From Pictodentalium vernedei (Eukaryota; Mollusca; Scaphopoda; Dentaliida; Dentaliidae), in assembly GCA_031216915.1 (NCBI GenBank), contig CM062289.1, positions 17,648,520 to 17,712,519 of the forward strand: a DNA stretch of 64,000 nucleotides. The letters run 5' to 3'. Made by a program: the position numbers and the translations under genes. Each line of letters begins with the position of its first letter. Position 1 is the first letter of the stretch. Shown piece after piece: positions 11,091 through 22,426 of the stretch. The notes under the pieces are model-generated. The model saw only the letters and a program-made list of their open reading frames with translations, was not told the origin of the DNA and made no database searches.

Positions 11091-12119
11091 GAGTTGGGAG
11101 AAAGGTATGAGTCTCGTGTTGGTATGACCGTCAGGGAGGAGGTCCAGCTCTGCACCCATGAGGCTCGAATGAGTGTCAATTTTCAGGCAGCGTGGTATGT
11201 CATCTATAAATTGTTTAGTACTGACGTCCCACGCAGATCGTAGAATTTACGACTTTTTAGGGGACGTACCCCCCCCCCCCCCCCCCGGCTACCGCTGCCA
11301 CAGCATAATTGAAATGTGATTATCCTGATTGGTTAGTGGTTTGCTCCATTGAAGTCAGTGTGTAGATGTCAGTAATGGCTCCCGAATGGACAGATTGTAA
11401 ACTTTTCAAGAGCTGGGAAGTAAGAAATTCCTCAAGACTCCCCAATCCTGCGCAACAATAAAAATTGTCAGGTGACCTGAAGTTCAAGGTCTTGCAGTCT
11501 TGATCCTTTTTGAACTGTAGATGAATCATGCAGTAGGGGGTCTGTTACGCAATGTATTAAGACTAAATAAGTGAGCGTAGGAACTCATCAAAATATAGCT
11601 CCATTTTATTATCAAGTTCAAAAAATCATTAACGCATAAAATTTTAAGTAGTTATTCCAGCCCAAACTTCAAGTGCGACAACCCAGCCTGTCCCGATTGT
11701 ATCAGCCATCAAAACTCTCTGGTATCTCATCCTCCTCCCAGCACATGACCTATTGATCCCATCTAGCCGCATGATTCATAAACAAACTATTAAATATTCC
11801 TGTCTTTGAAAAGAACGTTTGTTACACTGATGCCGAACCGTGTTGATATATATATATATATATTTGTGGGAATGGCAGGAAGACAGCCTTTTAGGCTATG
11901 CTATTTCCATGCAGTGTACTAGGTTATATTCTTATAGATTGTAATGTTATGTTGTTAATGTACTAGTATACTGCAGAATAAGAATAAAGATATATTCTAC
12001 TAAGAGATAAGAATTTTAGCGATGTAATAGGGCCATTTTTTTCTATCATCGTCGAGTTGTTCAAGTAATCTGACATATTCTTACACGATGAAACACTCCG
12101 TTTGAGGTCTCACACCATT
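11091..12119. other. Non-coding; homopolymer C run and TA microsatellite
   Basis: A C-run at about 11268-11287 and a (ta)n tract at about 11848-11864 are the only features. No gene seen. Confidence 0.5.
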
Positions 12120-12460
12120 GGGTGCTACCAAGGTCTTGTCCTTGTTTGGATGGTTTCAATCATTATCAGGTCGTTTTCGTTAATTCGGATGCTCCCATTG
12201 AATCAAGAGACACCCCCATACCATTTAAGGTCCCTTGGCACAGCCTGATACATACCCCAATGGAGTACTGTTCAGGCTGGCAGTTTTTAGAGGGGTTTGT
12301 AGTTAACTTAGGAAATAGGAAACTTAGGAAATATGAGTCATTGTCGGGTCGTTTTCGGTGATTTTACATTCTCCCATAGAGTCGATCATGACCTCCGAAG
12401 ATTTCCCTCTACTGCCGCGACCTTTGGGGTCCCGATAGTAACAACTCAATTTGGTGACCT
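12120..12460. other. Non-coding; weak two-unit repeat
   Basis: 'caggtcgttttcgttaattc' (12166) and 'gggtcgttttcggtgatttt' (12344), each followed by 'ctcccat', suggest two diverged tandem units. No gene. Confidence 0.35.
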
Positions 12461-12660
12461 TCATCGTGCTAAATGTACGATGGAAACCAGTAACTCTAAC
12501 AACAGGTGCTGCACATGCGCATTAACATTACGTATCACCATGGTATCATAACGGTAATGACGTCGGAACATGGCTGCGCATGAGAGCTAACATGGCAACC
12601 AGCAACGGCGCTAATCGCGCCACTCATGACGTCACCTCCGGAGTCCTACTAATCTGGCAT
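12461..12660 (-). repeat. Diverged, inverted fragment of the 22837-23328 element
   Basis: On the minus strand 'gcgcatgtgcagc', 'ctgttgttagagtta' and the 'gacgtcat' flanked segments match the interior of the 492-bp element at 22837. Confidence 0.5.
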
Positions 12661-12837
12661 GATCCCCTACGGGCTGCACTGATATAAACGAGTGCACCAT
12701 GTTGATTTTCAGTACATAAAGAATTAATTACCAGTAAACCACCCGTGGAATGAATCCTATTTTAAGGAACAACCCATTTGAGATGCTGTAATTGTTCTCT
12801 TGGTACGAATAGAACAGAATGTCTTCCAATCATGCAG

Positions 12838-13290
12838 TACGAAATTTCCGTCAGGCAGGGTCATGAGGAGTTATATATAAAAAAAGATGCGCGAGCGTTT
12901 GCGGAGTATCTAGATGGTTCGGGGGGGGGGGGGGGGTCATTGCTGTTCACAGAGAGATCCAAGTTACTGGAGTTGAGGAGGAAATCGGGAAAGGCGAGCG
13001 AAGAGCTTGCCAAATGTGTAACATAGGCGTAACGGAGACCATGGACCCTGAAACATTTCATTCTAGAATGCCCCAAATATTTGCCTAGTAGAATAAGACT
13101 CCTTGGGAAACCGATGGGAAAATGGGATGGAAATATGAAGAATAAGTGGATTAGGAATGACACGAGGGAAAGGGTCATTTTTTAAGTTGGGGCGATCAAG
13201 AAAGCGCGAATGGATGGAACTATAAAACAGTTTTTGACTAAATGTTGGGAGATTAGGAGTGAGAGTGGAAGGGGAATAACCCGGAGAGGG
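12838..13290 (+). pseudogene. Broken 3' end of a non-LTR retrotransposon (LINE) ORF2
   Basis: Two overlapping frames give the C-terminal Cys/His motif typical of ORF2 of many LINEs: a C-x2-C pair ('CQMCNIG') in one frame, then 'KHFILECPKYLP' in the next, separated by a frame break near 13056. A stop lies near 13183, after which the frame continues through 'FLTKCWEIRSE', consistent with the last helix of such proteins. An inserted G-run (12919-12936) interrupts the region further upstream. No reverse transcriptase core is present. This is a dead 5'-truncated LINE copy, not an active gene. Confidence 0.6.
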
Positions 13291-13514
13291 ATTGGTCGTT
13301 ATAGGCCTCCTCATAAGAGGATCGCGACAAACCAGCGGAAGACCAAAGAATTATTATGTGGGCGAACCCCTCTCCACAGGCCACTACACACTAGCTTCGC
13401 GGGCTTGCCAGTGCGGAGCCATAAGCCATGTTTTAGATGCAAAAACTGAATTTTTCTCAGTTATTTCTGGTTATTAAAGAAAGTTTTGTCACAATTTAGT
13501 CTTCTTGACGTGTT

Positions 13515-13761
13515 TTAACCCTTTACCCAACGTAAGGGTCAAAACCGTCCAGCGCTCTTCACAAAAGTCGTCATTTTCAATATTTTTTATTTTTGTTGTC
13601 TCAAAAACATAGGTTATGACCCCTCTTTGGAACGAGCTCATCGAGCTCGTTCCAATGAGGGGTCATAACCTATGTTTTTGAGACAAAAAATGAAGAAAAA
13701 AGTTATTCAAGAATTATATTTGCAAGTGTCGTCTGCTTTTCATTTAGGTAAAGTGGGTTAA
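13515..13761 (+). mobile_element. Palindromic TTAA element, arm type A
   Basis: TTAA at 13515-13518 and 13758-13761, left end ccctttacccaacg, core 'ggaacgagctcatcgagctc', arms 'aaaacataggttatgacccc' and complement. Non-coding. Confidence 0.85.
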
Positions 13762-14420
13762 ATGTTATTAAAGTTACGATGATAAATCGATAACAAAATC
13801 AGCACAAACGAGTAGCAATAACAACTAGTATATGAACAAAATCGCCAGAAAAAAACCGCATAGACGCAATTACATGTTATGTAATCTATTTGCCACTTCA
13901 GACCAAAACATCTCCTTTTCTAGAGGTACTCCAGCACTAAAACAACATATTGCAACTTCATTGAAATTTTTAGACAAGATGATTACTAGAATCAACGTGG
14001 AAATCTGTGAAATTACCATAGAAATAATCGAGATTGGTGTATTTATTTATAACCTAGACCAACGTTTTTCTACTTGTATGGGATTTATGGATTACATGAG
14101 AACGAGGTGTACTCTAACTACATAGTATCAAGTGTAGATGAACTTGTCTTGATGGATCATATGAAATGATTGAAATCCTCCCTCCAATACAGAGGCGAGG
14201 GAACATGGCACGATGCATGCCCATCCACCCACCCCAGCATTCTGCACGATTACACAATGAGTTAAACAAATTGAGTGTTTTTCAGTGTCAATATACAGAC
14301 ATTCTTTTTATGTAAACACATTTATTTTACGAAGATCACGTCAATGTCTCTTCAGCTCTGCTCCAAAATCTTTGGTTTCTTTATGAGAGGAGTTTGCTAA
14401 GCATGTTCCAACAAAGAGAC
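13762..14420. other. Non-coding stretch
   Basis: One 97-codon open frame (13832-14125) is AT-rich and without recognisable features. I regard it as chance. Confidence 0.45.
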
Positions 14421-16125
14421 TTAATCCTTAACACAACGTAACTGCCAAAACCGGCCAGCGCAATTCACAAAAATCACTATCCAATTTTCATTATTTCTTT
14501 AATTTTTTTTCGCAAAAACATAGACTGAGCTCATTCCAATGAGGGGTCATAAGCTATGTTTTTGATGAAAAAAAATGAAAATGAAAGTGCCATAAAGGTC
14601 ATTGCTGACGGCAACGTTTCTCGATGGAAATGAAAAAAAATCAATAGCTCACATCTAAAGGTTGCACCAAATCAGCACGCCAAGATTCAAAGCAATCAGA
14701 TCATGAATGTGACCTATGTGTGCCCAAGGAAAGTGTCGACACAAAAAAGGGCAAAGTTGAAGGTCGTTGCTAACGACAAATTTTTAAAAGAAATGAAAGA
14801 ACATACCAAGTTTTCAAAATGATCTATTCATGAATGTAGGGCGTACCAAATGAAAATGCTGATGCACAAATGCACTGAGTTTGAACATCGTTGCTTACGG
14901 CAACTTTTGGGGCGAAACTGGGAGAAAATCTATATCTCCCATCTAGAGGTCACCCCGAATAAGCATACCAAGTTTCAAAGCGATTTGATGGTAAATGCGA
15001 CCTGTGTAGTGTGCCAAAGAAAATAATCGAGTCGATGTCCAAACGGATAGGCAGAATGTCGTTGCTAACGGCAATGTTTCTCGACGGAAATGGAATCAGA
15101 TTAAAAGCTCCCATCTAGAGGACAGCCCAAACAAGTATACCAAGTTTCAAAGCAAGCCACTCATGAAATCACCCTGCAGGGTGTGACAAAGGAAAAATTG
15201 ATGCACAAATCCACAAAGTTCAAAAGTCAAGGCAAGGTAACAGCGACATTTATTCAACGGAAATGAACGACACTTGATAGCTCATATTCAGAGGTCACTC
15301 CGAACACGCAAACAAAAGATCCGTTGATAAATGAAACCTGTGCAGTGTGCCAAAGGGAATTGTCGATGCACAAACGGATGTTAAACATCGTTGCTAATGA
15401 CAACGTTTCTCAACGGAACTGAAAGAAAATCAACAGCTACCATCTAGAAGTCACCCTAAACAAGCCTACCAAGTTTCAAAGCAATCCATTCAGAAAAGCA
15501 CCCTGCGGGGCGTGCCAAAGGATAAACTGATGCACAAATCCACAAAGTGAAAGGTCGCTGTTAACGGCAACGTTTTTTGTTGGAAATGAAAGAAAATCAA
15601 TAGCTCCTATCTAGAGGTCAACCCTAACACACTAAGCTTCAAAGTGATCTGATGATAAGCGACCCGTGAAGTGTGCCAAAGGAAATTGTCGACGCACAAA
15701 ACGGATAAGTTGAACGTCTTGCTAACGGCAACATTTCTCGACGGAAATGAAAGAAAACCTGTAGCTCCCATCTAGAGGTCACCCCAAACAAGCATGTCAT
15801 TCAAAGCAATCCATCCATAAATGCAACCTGTAAGACGTTCCAATGGAATATATTGATGCACAAATGCACTTAGTTCAAAGGTCGTTGCTAACGGCAACGT
15901 TTTTTTTACGGAAATAGATGAAAATTAATAGCTCCCATCTACAGGTCACCCAAACAAGCATACCAAGTTTCAAAGCGATCTGATCATAAACGCGACCTGT
16001 GCGGCGTGCCAAAGGAACGAACGAATGTACTTACGCCGACGTATTGAAGTGACGGCAATGGCAGTTAGTTATTCTTGACTTTATTTGCTAGTGTCGTCTG
16101 TGTTTCGTGTTGGGGAAAGGGTTAG
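14421..16125 (+). mobile_element. Composite TTAA element carrying a tandem-repeat interior
   Basis: The left half is a type-A palindromic element (TTAA 14421, 'ggccagcgcaattcac', half core 'gagctcattccaatgagggg'). Its right half ('gctagtgtcgtctgtg', 'aaagggtta') does not follow until 16040-16125. Between them is a tandem array of about nine units of roughly 160 bp built from 'gtcgttgctaacggcaacg', 'gctcccatctagaggtcacc' and 'taccaagtttcaaagc'. The element may have grown by internal tandem amplification or by insertion of the array. No coding potential. Confidence 0.6.
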
Positions 16126-16335
16126 CCCTTTACCTAACAAATCGGTCGCATCCGCACATTACAAATTACGCTATTAAAAAAAATACATATTTTTCCAAAA
16201 AATCAACAAAATCATATCATGTCACTGCTCATTGAAACGAGCTCGTCGTATAGTTGAACTTTTTTGAAAAACTTGAAGAAAAAGTAATATTTAAAATAAT
16301 AAATTTTGATATCGTCCGCGCTGGGTAAAGACCTA
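16122..16335 (+). mobile_element. Palindromic TTAA element, arm type B, degraded
   Basis: Starts at a TTAG shared with the preceding element ('ttagccctttacctaac'), continues 'ggtcgcatccgcacatt', half core 'gaaacgagctcgtcg', and ends near 'gcgctgggtaaagacc'. The central palindrome and right end are eroded. Confidence 0.65.
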
Positions 16336-17109
16336 AGTCATTTAGACACGATGCGAGGGTTGCATACGATATAAAAAAAATGAAGCAGTAATTTTATTTT
16401 CTTCAAGATGAAATAGGATTTGGCGAACAGGAAATGCCTATATAAATACCACCACCCCCTCACCCCCACCAAAAATATTCAATTCTGGACAAAACATTAA
16501 GGAGAGAAATATACATATAAACTGTGAAATATTGTTCCAAGTTGCAGAGCACTAAAATGATCATACAATTATTATGTGAAACACAGCTCTTTGGTAAATT
16601 GGATCATTTGGGTAGAAACTGTCCGTATTCTCTTTGTGATTTGACACACTGACACTTAAGGTAACGTGCGGTTGACAGTCATGGATAAGACTGCCTGCTT
16701 CGGAGGTCGTAATCACCAAATACATGTATGAGATGTGAAGAAATACCGTGAAATTTGGCAGTGGCTGATGGGTGATGGGAATACACAGACCACTCACCAC
16801 CAGCGATCGTGGAAGCTTCTTCTGGTGTTAATTATATTTTGTTGAAATACTAGAAATAATTCATTGTTATCCTCATCCGAAGACTGGAGATGTCAAATAA
16901 AAAAAGTATTTATTGTGACTTTATCATTATCAAATTGTACAGAAGGATCCTTCTCTGGACTACAAGTATAAAGTACTGACAACGACAAAGGATGCGCACG
17001 AGTGTTTTACAATATAGTCCCTCGCTTCGAATGAATTATTTCACGTAACCAGTCCAGTCAAGCGATTACTCTGTTTATTACATTTCATTATTAACGATAA
17101 TTATATTTT
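16336..17109. other. Non-coding stretch
   Basis: No supported gene or repeat. Confidence 0.5.
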
Positions 17110-17363
17110 TTAACCCTTTACCTAACGTAACGGCCAAAAACGGCCAGCGCTATTCTCAAAACTCGCCAATTAATTTTCATTATTTTTTTGATTTTTTTTG
17201 TCTCTAAAACATAGGTTATGACCCCTCATTGGAACGAGCTCGTCGAGCTCGTTCCAATGAGGGGTCATAAGCTATGTTTTTGAGACAAAAAGTGAAAATA
17301 ATAGTTATTCAAGAATTTTTTTTTGCAAGTGTCGTCTGCTTTTCATGTTAGGTAAAGGGTTAA
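17110..17363 (+). mobile_element. Palindromic TTAA element, arm type A, nearly complete
   Basis: TTAA at 17110-17113 and 17360-17363; ends ccctttacctaacgtaac and ttaggtaaaggg; perfect core 'gaacgagctcgtcgagctcg' with arms 'ttggaa/ttccaa'. Non-coding. Confidence 0.9.
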
Positions 17364-17826
17364 AAAAAAGCCCCCCCCCCCCCCCAAAAAAAAAATCAAA
17401 ACAATGAAGTCCCCATTACACCCACGGCAAAGCGTCTTCGTTTGCGCGCACGGATACATGACCCAATTGTTGATTGCATAATTCACTTGCGCAGTTATCG
17501 TTTATAATAATATTTTATTCTTTGCAGTTTCAGAGTTTCAGGCGTAGCCAGGGGAGGTGCGACGAGAACATTTATGCTCTACGGGAGAGTGGTGAGCTGC
17601 AAAGGTTTGTCCTGGTCGAGTAAATAGACTTTGAGATACCAATAACGTTTGTTCTCCCACAAGGAGAAATTTTCTGCACCCTATTTTTCGTAAAGTATAT
17701 GGAACGTACTACCAAATCATGACTGACCAAATCATGACTGTCAATCTTCGTCATTGGAAGAGATTTACAGGAAAGTTAGCTCCCTCCTTAATTTCCTAAA
17801 GCTGTCAGTAAATTTAACACTAAGGG
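17364..17826. other. Non-coding; C/A homopolymers at the left
   Basis: 'cccc'/'aaaa' runs at 17371-17395. 'ggcgtagccagggg' at 17541 resembles the inverted end motif of a dispersed element also seen at 53079 and 53500. No gene. Confidence 0.45.
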
Positions 17827-17904
17827 TTTGGGAATTCCATATAAAAATTGGAAGTTCGACATGTTAGCGAATTTGTATCATCAATGTGCTCGTCATATCG
17901 ATGT

Positions 17905-19134
17905 ATGAGTGCTGGAATGTTCTATGTCTCGTATGCATGAGTGCTGGAATGTTCTATGTCTCGTATGTATGAGTGCTGGAATGTTCTATGCCTCGTATGC
18001 ATGAGTGCTGGAATGTTCTATGTCTCGTATGTATGAGTGCTGGAATGTTCTATGCCTCGTATGCGTGAGTGCTGGAATGTTCTATGTCTCGTATGCATGA
18101 GTGCTGGAATGTTCTATGCCTCGTATGCATGAGTGCTGGAATGTTCTATGTCTCGTATGCATGAGTGCTGGAATGTTCTATGTCTCGTATGCATGAGTGC
18201 TGGAATGTTCTATGTCTCGTATGCATGAGTGTTGGAATGTTCTATGTCTCGTATGCATGAGTGTTGGAATGTTCTATGTCTCGTATGCATGAGTGCTGGA
18301 ATGTTCTATGTCTCGTATGCATGAGTGCTGGAATGTTCTATGTCTCGTATGCATGAGTGCTGGAATGTTCTATGTCTCGTATGCATGAGTGCTGGAATGT
18401 TCTATGCCTCGTATGCATGAGTGCTGGAATGTTCTATGCCTCGTTTGCATGAGTGCTGGAATGTTCTATGTCTCGTATGCATGACTGCTGGATGGTTCTA
18501 TGTCTCGTATGCATGAGTGCTGGAATGTTCTATGTTTCGTATGCATGAGTGCTGGAATGTTCTATGTCTCGTATGCATGAGTGCTGGAATGTTCTATGTC
18601 TCGTATGCATGAGTGCTGGAATGTTCTATGTCTCGTATGCATGAGTGCTGGAATGTTCTATGTCTCGTATGCATGAGTGCTGGAATGTTCTATGTCTCGT
18701 ATGCATGAGTGCTGGAATGTTCTATGTCTCGTATGCATGAGTGCTGGAATGTTCTATGTCTCGTATGCATGAGTGCTGGAATGTTCTATGCCTCGTATGC
18801 ATGAGTGCTGGAATGTTCTATGTCTCGTATGCATGAGTGCTGGAATGTTCTATGTCTCGTATGCATGAGTGCTGGAATGTTCTATGTCTCGTATGCGTGA
18901 GTGCTGGAATGTTCTATGTCTCGTATGCATGAGTGCTGGAATGTTCTATGTCTCGTATGCATGAGTGCTGGAATGTTCTATGTCTCGTATGCATGAGTGC
19001 TGGAATGTTCTATGCCTCGTATGCATGAGTGCTGGAATGTTCTATGTCTCGTATGCATGAGTGCTGGAATGTTCTATGTCTCGCATGCATGAGTGCTGGA
19101 ATGTTCTATGTCTCGTATGCGTGGGTGCTAGAAT
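17905..19134 (+). repeat. 32-bp satellite array, about 38 copies
   Basis: Same unit as 79-1540, with shared rare variants (for example 'atgactgctggatggttc'), which shows that the arrays duplicated as a block rather than arising independently. Confidence 0.97.
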
Positions 19135-19440
19135 GTTCTATGTCCCGTATGGGACTATATATTATTTCCCCTATGGAAGTACTATGTCGCCTATGGGAGT
19201 ACTATGTCCCCTATGGGACTATATATTATTTCTCCTATGGGAGTACTATATCCCCTACGGGACTATATATTATCTCCCCTATGGGAGTACTATGTCCCCT
19301 ATGGGACTATATATTATCTCCCCTATGGGAGTACTATGTCCCCTATGGGACTATATATTATCTCCCCTATGGGAGTACTATGTCCCCTGTGGGACTATAT
19401 ATTATCTCCCGTATGGGACATAGAACATTCCAGCACTCAG
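19135..19440 (+). repeat. 44-bp tandem repeat with closing inverted satellite unit
   Basis: Equivalent of 1541-1838 and nearly identical, including the inverted 'gacatagaacattccagc' at the end. Confidence 0.9.
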
Positions 19441-19540
19441 GCGGCGATATCACAAATCTCAAGCATGTTCTTGAAGGGTAATATAAAAATATAGAAGCTG
19501 GCTTTTTACAACTTTTTCCCAGTCAGCTTGAACGTTTGAC

Positions 19541-20165
19541 TATTAATCTGGGAGCGCGGTGGTTCAATAAGGGGGTGCAGGCTGCAATCCGAGAGGTTCT
19601 CGTTCGAATCCCACCTGCGGCAACCCCGTTGTGTCCTTGGGCAAGACACATCATCTCCATTGCCCGCGTGGGGGCACGGTGGCGCAGTAGGTAGAGGTGC
19701 AGGCTGCAAGCCGAGAGGCCCTCGTTCGAATCCCACCTGCGGCAATCCCGTTGTGTCCTTGGGCAAGACACTTCATCTCCATTGCCCGCGTGGGGGCACG
19801 GTGGCTCAGTAGGTAGAGGTGCAGGCTGCAAGCCGAAAGGTCCTCGTTCGAATCCCACCTGCGGCAACCCCGTTGTGTCCTTGGGCAAGACACTTCATCT
19901 CCATTGCCCGCGTGGGGGCACGATGGCTCAGTAGGTAGAGGTGCAGGCTGCAAGCCGAGAGGTCCTCGTTCGAATCCCACCTGCGGCAATCCCGTTGTGT
20001 CCTTGGGCAAGACACTTCATCTCCATTGCCCGCGTGGGGGCACGATGGCTCAGTAGGTAGAGGTGCAGGCTGCAAGCCGAGAGGTCCTCGGTTCGAATCC
20101 CACCTGCGGCAACCGCGATGTGTCATTGGGCAAGGCACTTCATCTCCATTGCCCGCGTGGGGAGC
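19541..20165 (+). repeat. Tandem array of five tRNA-like SINE heads
   Basis: Same 123-bp unit as 1940-2811 with two fewer copies. Again only the final unit (about 20044-20112) has the complete B box ggttcgaatcc. Confidence 0.85.
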
Positions 20166-20380
20166 ACGGTGGCATTGTGTACTAAGGCGTACTGCATGTC
20201 TTCAACCAATGCTAACCCTGCTTGTGTGGAGTTAGTATGTTGGGGAGCTGACAGTTGCTCGCCGTTGCTCGGTGGTTTTCTCCGGGGGTACTCTGGCTTC
20301 CTCCACCCGTAAAACTGTCACGGTCATGATTAGCCATTGTGCATAAATATGTGACCTTAAACACCAAGAAATAATAATAC
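20044..20380 (+). mobile_element. Complete tRNA-derived SINE
   Basis: tRNA-like head with A box 'tggctcagtaggtagagg' and B box ggttcgaatcc, the 'gtgtcattgggcaaggcac' linker, body 'tcttcaaccaatgctaaccc', conserved 3' block 'cctccacccgtaaaactgtc', 'gtgaccttaaacaccaa' and an A/T-rich simple tail. It serves as the reference for the fragments elsewhere in the window. Confidence 0.88.
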
Positions 20381-20406
20381 TACTATTAATCTCTGTTGAA
20401 ACCCGT

Positions 20407-20659
20407 TTAACCCTTTACCTAACGTAACGGCCAAAACCGGCCAGCGCTATTCTCAAAAATCGCCAATTAATTTTCATTATTTTTTTCATTTTTTGTCTCA
20501 AAAACATAGGTTATGACCCCCTCGTTGGAACGAGCTCGTCGAGCTCGTTCCAACGAGGGGTCATAACCTATGTTTTTGAGACAAAAAATGAAAAAAATTA
20601 GTTATTCAAGAATTATTTTTGCAAGTGTCGTCTGCTTTTCAGGTTAGGTAAAGGGTTAA
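20407..20659 (+). mobile_element. Palindromic TTAA element, arm type A, complete
   Basis: TTAA at 20407-20410 and 20656-20659; ends ccctttacctaacgtaac / gttaggtaaaggg; perfect core around 'gagctcgtcgagctc'; arms 'aaaacataggttatgacccc' and complement. Sits 27 bp after a SINE tail. Confidence 0.92.
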
Positions 20660-20691
20660 AAATAGGAAAACGATCTTTCCACCTTTTCATT

Positions 20692-21052
20692 AGCGGTTCT
20701 CGTCAGATCACCGAAGTCAAGCAACGTCGAGCCCGGTTAGTCATTGGATGGGTGACCGTCTGAGCGATCGATTCGGACTCCTGCGTTGTGTCCTTGGGCA
20801 AGACACTTCACCCCGATTGCCCACATGGGGGCATGATGACGCGTACTGCGCGTCGATGGTGCACATGTCTTCAACCAATCTAACCCTGCCTGTGCTGCAG
20901 TACGGAGTTACAATGTTGGGGAGCTGGAAGCTGCTCGTCGCTGCTCGGTGGTTCTCTCCGGGTACTCCGACTTCGTCCACCCGTAAAACTGTCACCGACA
21001 CGATATGACCTTGGCTGTAAAAGTATCGCTAAACCTCAATAAATAAATTAAT
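20692..21052 (+). mobile_element. 5S rRNA-headed SINE
   Basis: 20692-20763 matches the internal part of metazoan 5S rRNA ('gatcaccgaagtcaagcaac', 'gcccggttagt', 'ggatgggtgacc'), covering the 5S internal promoter region. It is followed by the same linker ('gtgtccttgggcaagacac'), body and 3' block ('cgtccacccgtaaaactgtc', aataaataaat tail) as the tRNA-headed SINE. The first part of the 5S sequence is missing, so this copy is 5' truncated. A 5S-derived retroposon, not a 5S rRNA gene. Confidence 0.85.
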
Positions 21053-21534
21053 AATGTTTTGTAACCCTTTATCCTGTTCATTATACCAACAGTGTTCGCA
21101 TCGTGACATATAAAACAAACATTATCCTTTCCATTAATAGAAATGTCTAGAAGGTGAGATTTGCCATTTTTTTTTCCTGGGAAACATAAAAACTTGCAAA
21201 TGACTGTAAAAACACATTGGCGTAACAAAGAGCCAATGCGAACACTTACTTCGTGTTGGTAGGTCTGACACTGATAGATATTCTTATCCTCGTATTATTT
21301 GTGAACTTGTTGCTTGCTATAATAAACAAAGTTTCCTTTTGTTACTTTTCATAAACGAAACAACAGATAGCTCCCAGAGCTGTCTGTTGTTTTCGTTTAT
21401 TAAAAGTAAGAAAAAGAAACTTGGTTTGATTTTCTTCTGATGTCAGGTTTTTCTCTACAATTACTAACTTCTAAATTAACTCAAAATATCAACGAATATA
21501 ACTTTATCGAAAAGTTGATTTTCATGACGAAAAA
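21053..21534. other. Non-coding; hairpin at 21331-21421
   Basis: Inverted arms 'cataaacgaaacaacagat' and complement with turn 'agctcccagagct'. No gene. Confidence 0.55.
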
Positions 21535-21806
21535 TTATTTATTTATTTGTTAAGGTTTACCGACACATTAACAGTCAAAGTCATATCGCGTTGGTGACAG
21601 TTTTACGGGGGGGGGGGGGGGGGGGGGGGGGGCGAAGCCGGAGTACCCGGAGAGAACCATCGAGCAACGACGAGCAGCTGCCAGCTCCCCAACATCTTAA
21701 CTCCGCACTGCAGCACAGGCAGGGTTAGATTGGTTGAAGACATGCGCACTATCGACGTGCAGTACGCCTTGGTACATGGAGTAATCGTACCCCCCCCCCC
21801 CCCCCC
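21535..21806 (-). mobile_element. SINE, minus strand, with homopolymer G and C runs
   Basis: Tail 'ttatttatttgttaaggttt' and body match the SINE. The usual 'acgggtggaggaagccgg' is replaced by about 26 G residues (21607-21632), and a C-run occurs at 21790-21806. Confidence 0.8.
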
Positions 21807-22195
21807 CATGACGATATAAGTCAGGGTTTGGCGTTGCCTGCCACGTCTCCACTCGTGACCGGGTCGTTTGTCCGTTACAGCTATTTTGTACACGTGACCA
21901 TTTTGTACTTCGCTCATTTTTAAGTACCGGTGGTTATTCCGAAAAGAATCAAATCATAAATAACCCATTACATACACGTGTTATAGGAGGGGAGGATGTG
22001 TATTACAGATGTTTTCAAAATTAAAATTTATGGGGAACGTTTATTGCCAATTGTACGTTACTGAAAGTAATAAATATTATACATGATTCTGAAAACTGTC
22101 CTTTATGTGGATTTCACAGCTGCATTTTGGGTAAATTAATTTATGGACTTATATTTGTGACAAAATCATTGTATCCTCTATTGCTTTATCAACAT
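21807..22195. other. Non-coding stretch
   Basis: Nothing supported. Confidence 0.5.
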
Positions 22196-22426
22196 TTAAC
22201 CCAACGTAACGGCCAAAACCGACCAGCGCTATTCTCAAAAAACGCCAATTAATTTTCATTATTTTTTCATTTTCTGTCTCAAAACATAGGTTATGACCCC
22301 TCTTTGGAACGAGCTCGTTCCATTGAGGGATCATAACCTATGTTTTTGAGAAAAAAAATACTTATTCAAGAATTTTTTTTTTTTTTTGCAAGTGTCGTCT
22401 GCTTTTCATGTTAGGTAAAGGGTTAA
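22196..22426 (+). mobile_element. Palindromic TTAA element, arm type A, core partly deleted
   Basis: TTAA 22196-22199 and 22423-22426. The left end lacks 'ccctttac' bases, and the core is reduced to 'ggaacgagctcgttcc'. Arms as in 20407-20659. Confidence 0.85.

Larger units (their letters stand above)
17827..20298 (+). repeat. Segmental duplication, copy 2
   Basis: Starts 'tttgggaattccatataaaa', identical to base 1 of the window, and carries the same order of leader, 32-bp satellite, 44-bp satellite and tRNA-like array. It is about 470 bp shorter than copy 1 because it has fewer repeat units. Here the SINE runs on normally past the point where copy 1 breaks, so this looks like the more intact version. 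Confidence 0.9.

Noticed and set aside
12861..13314. Minus-strand frames opposite the LINE remnant
   Set aside because: Antisense shadows; the sense strand has the recognisable Cys/His motif.
20692..20763. 5S rRNA gene
   Set aside because: Only an internal part of 5S is present, with substitutions, and it continues into a SINE body; a retroposon head rather than a gene.
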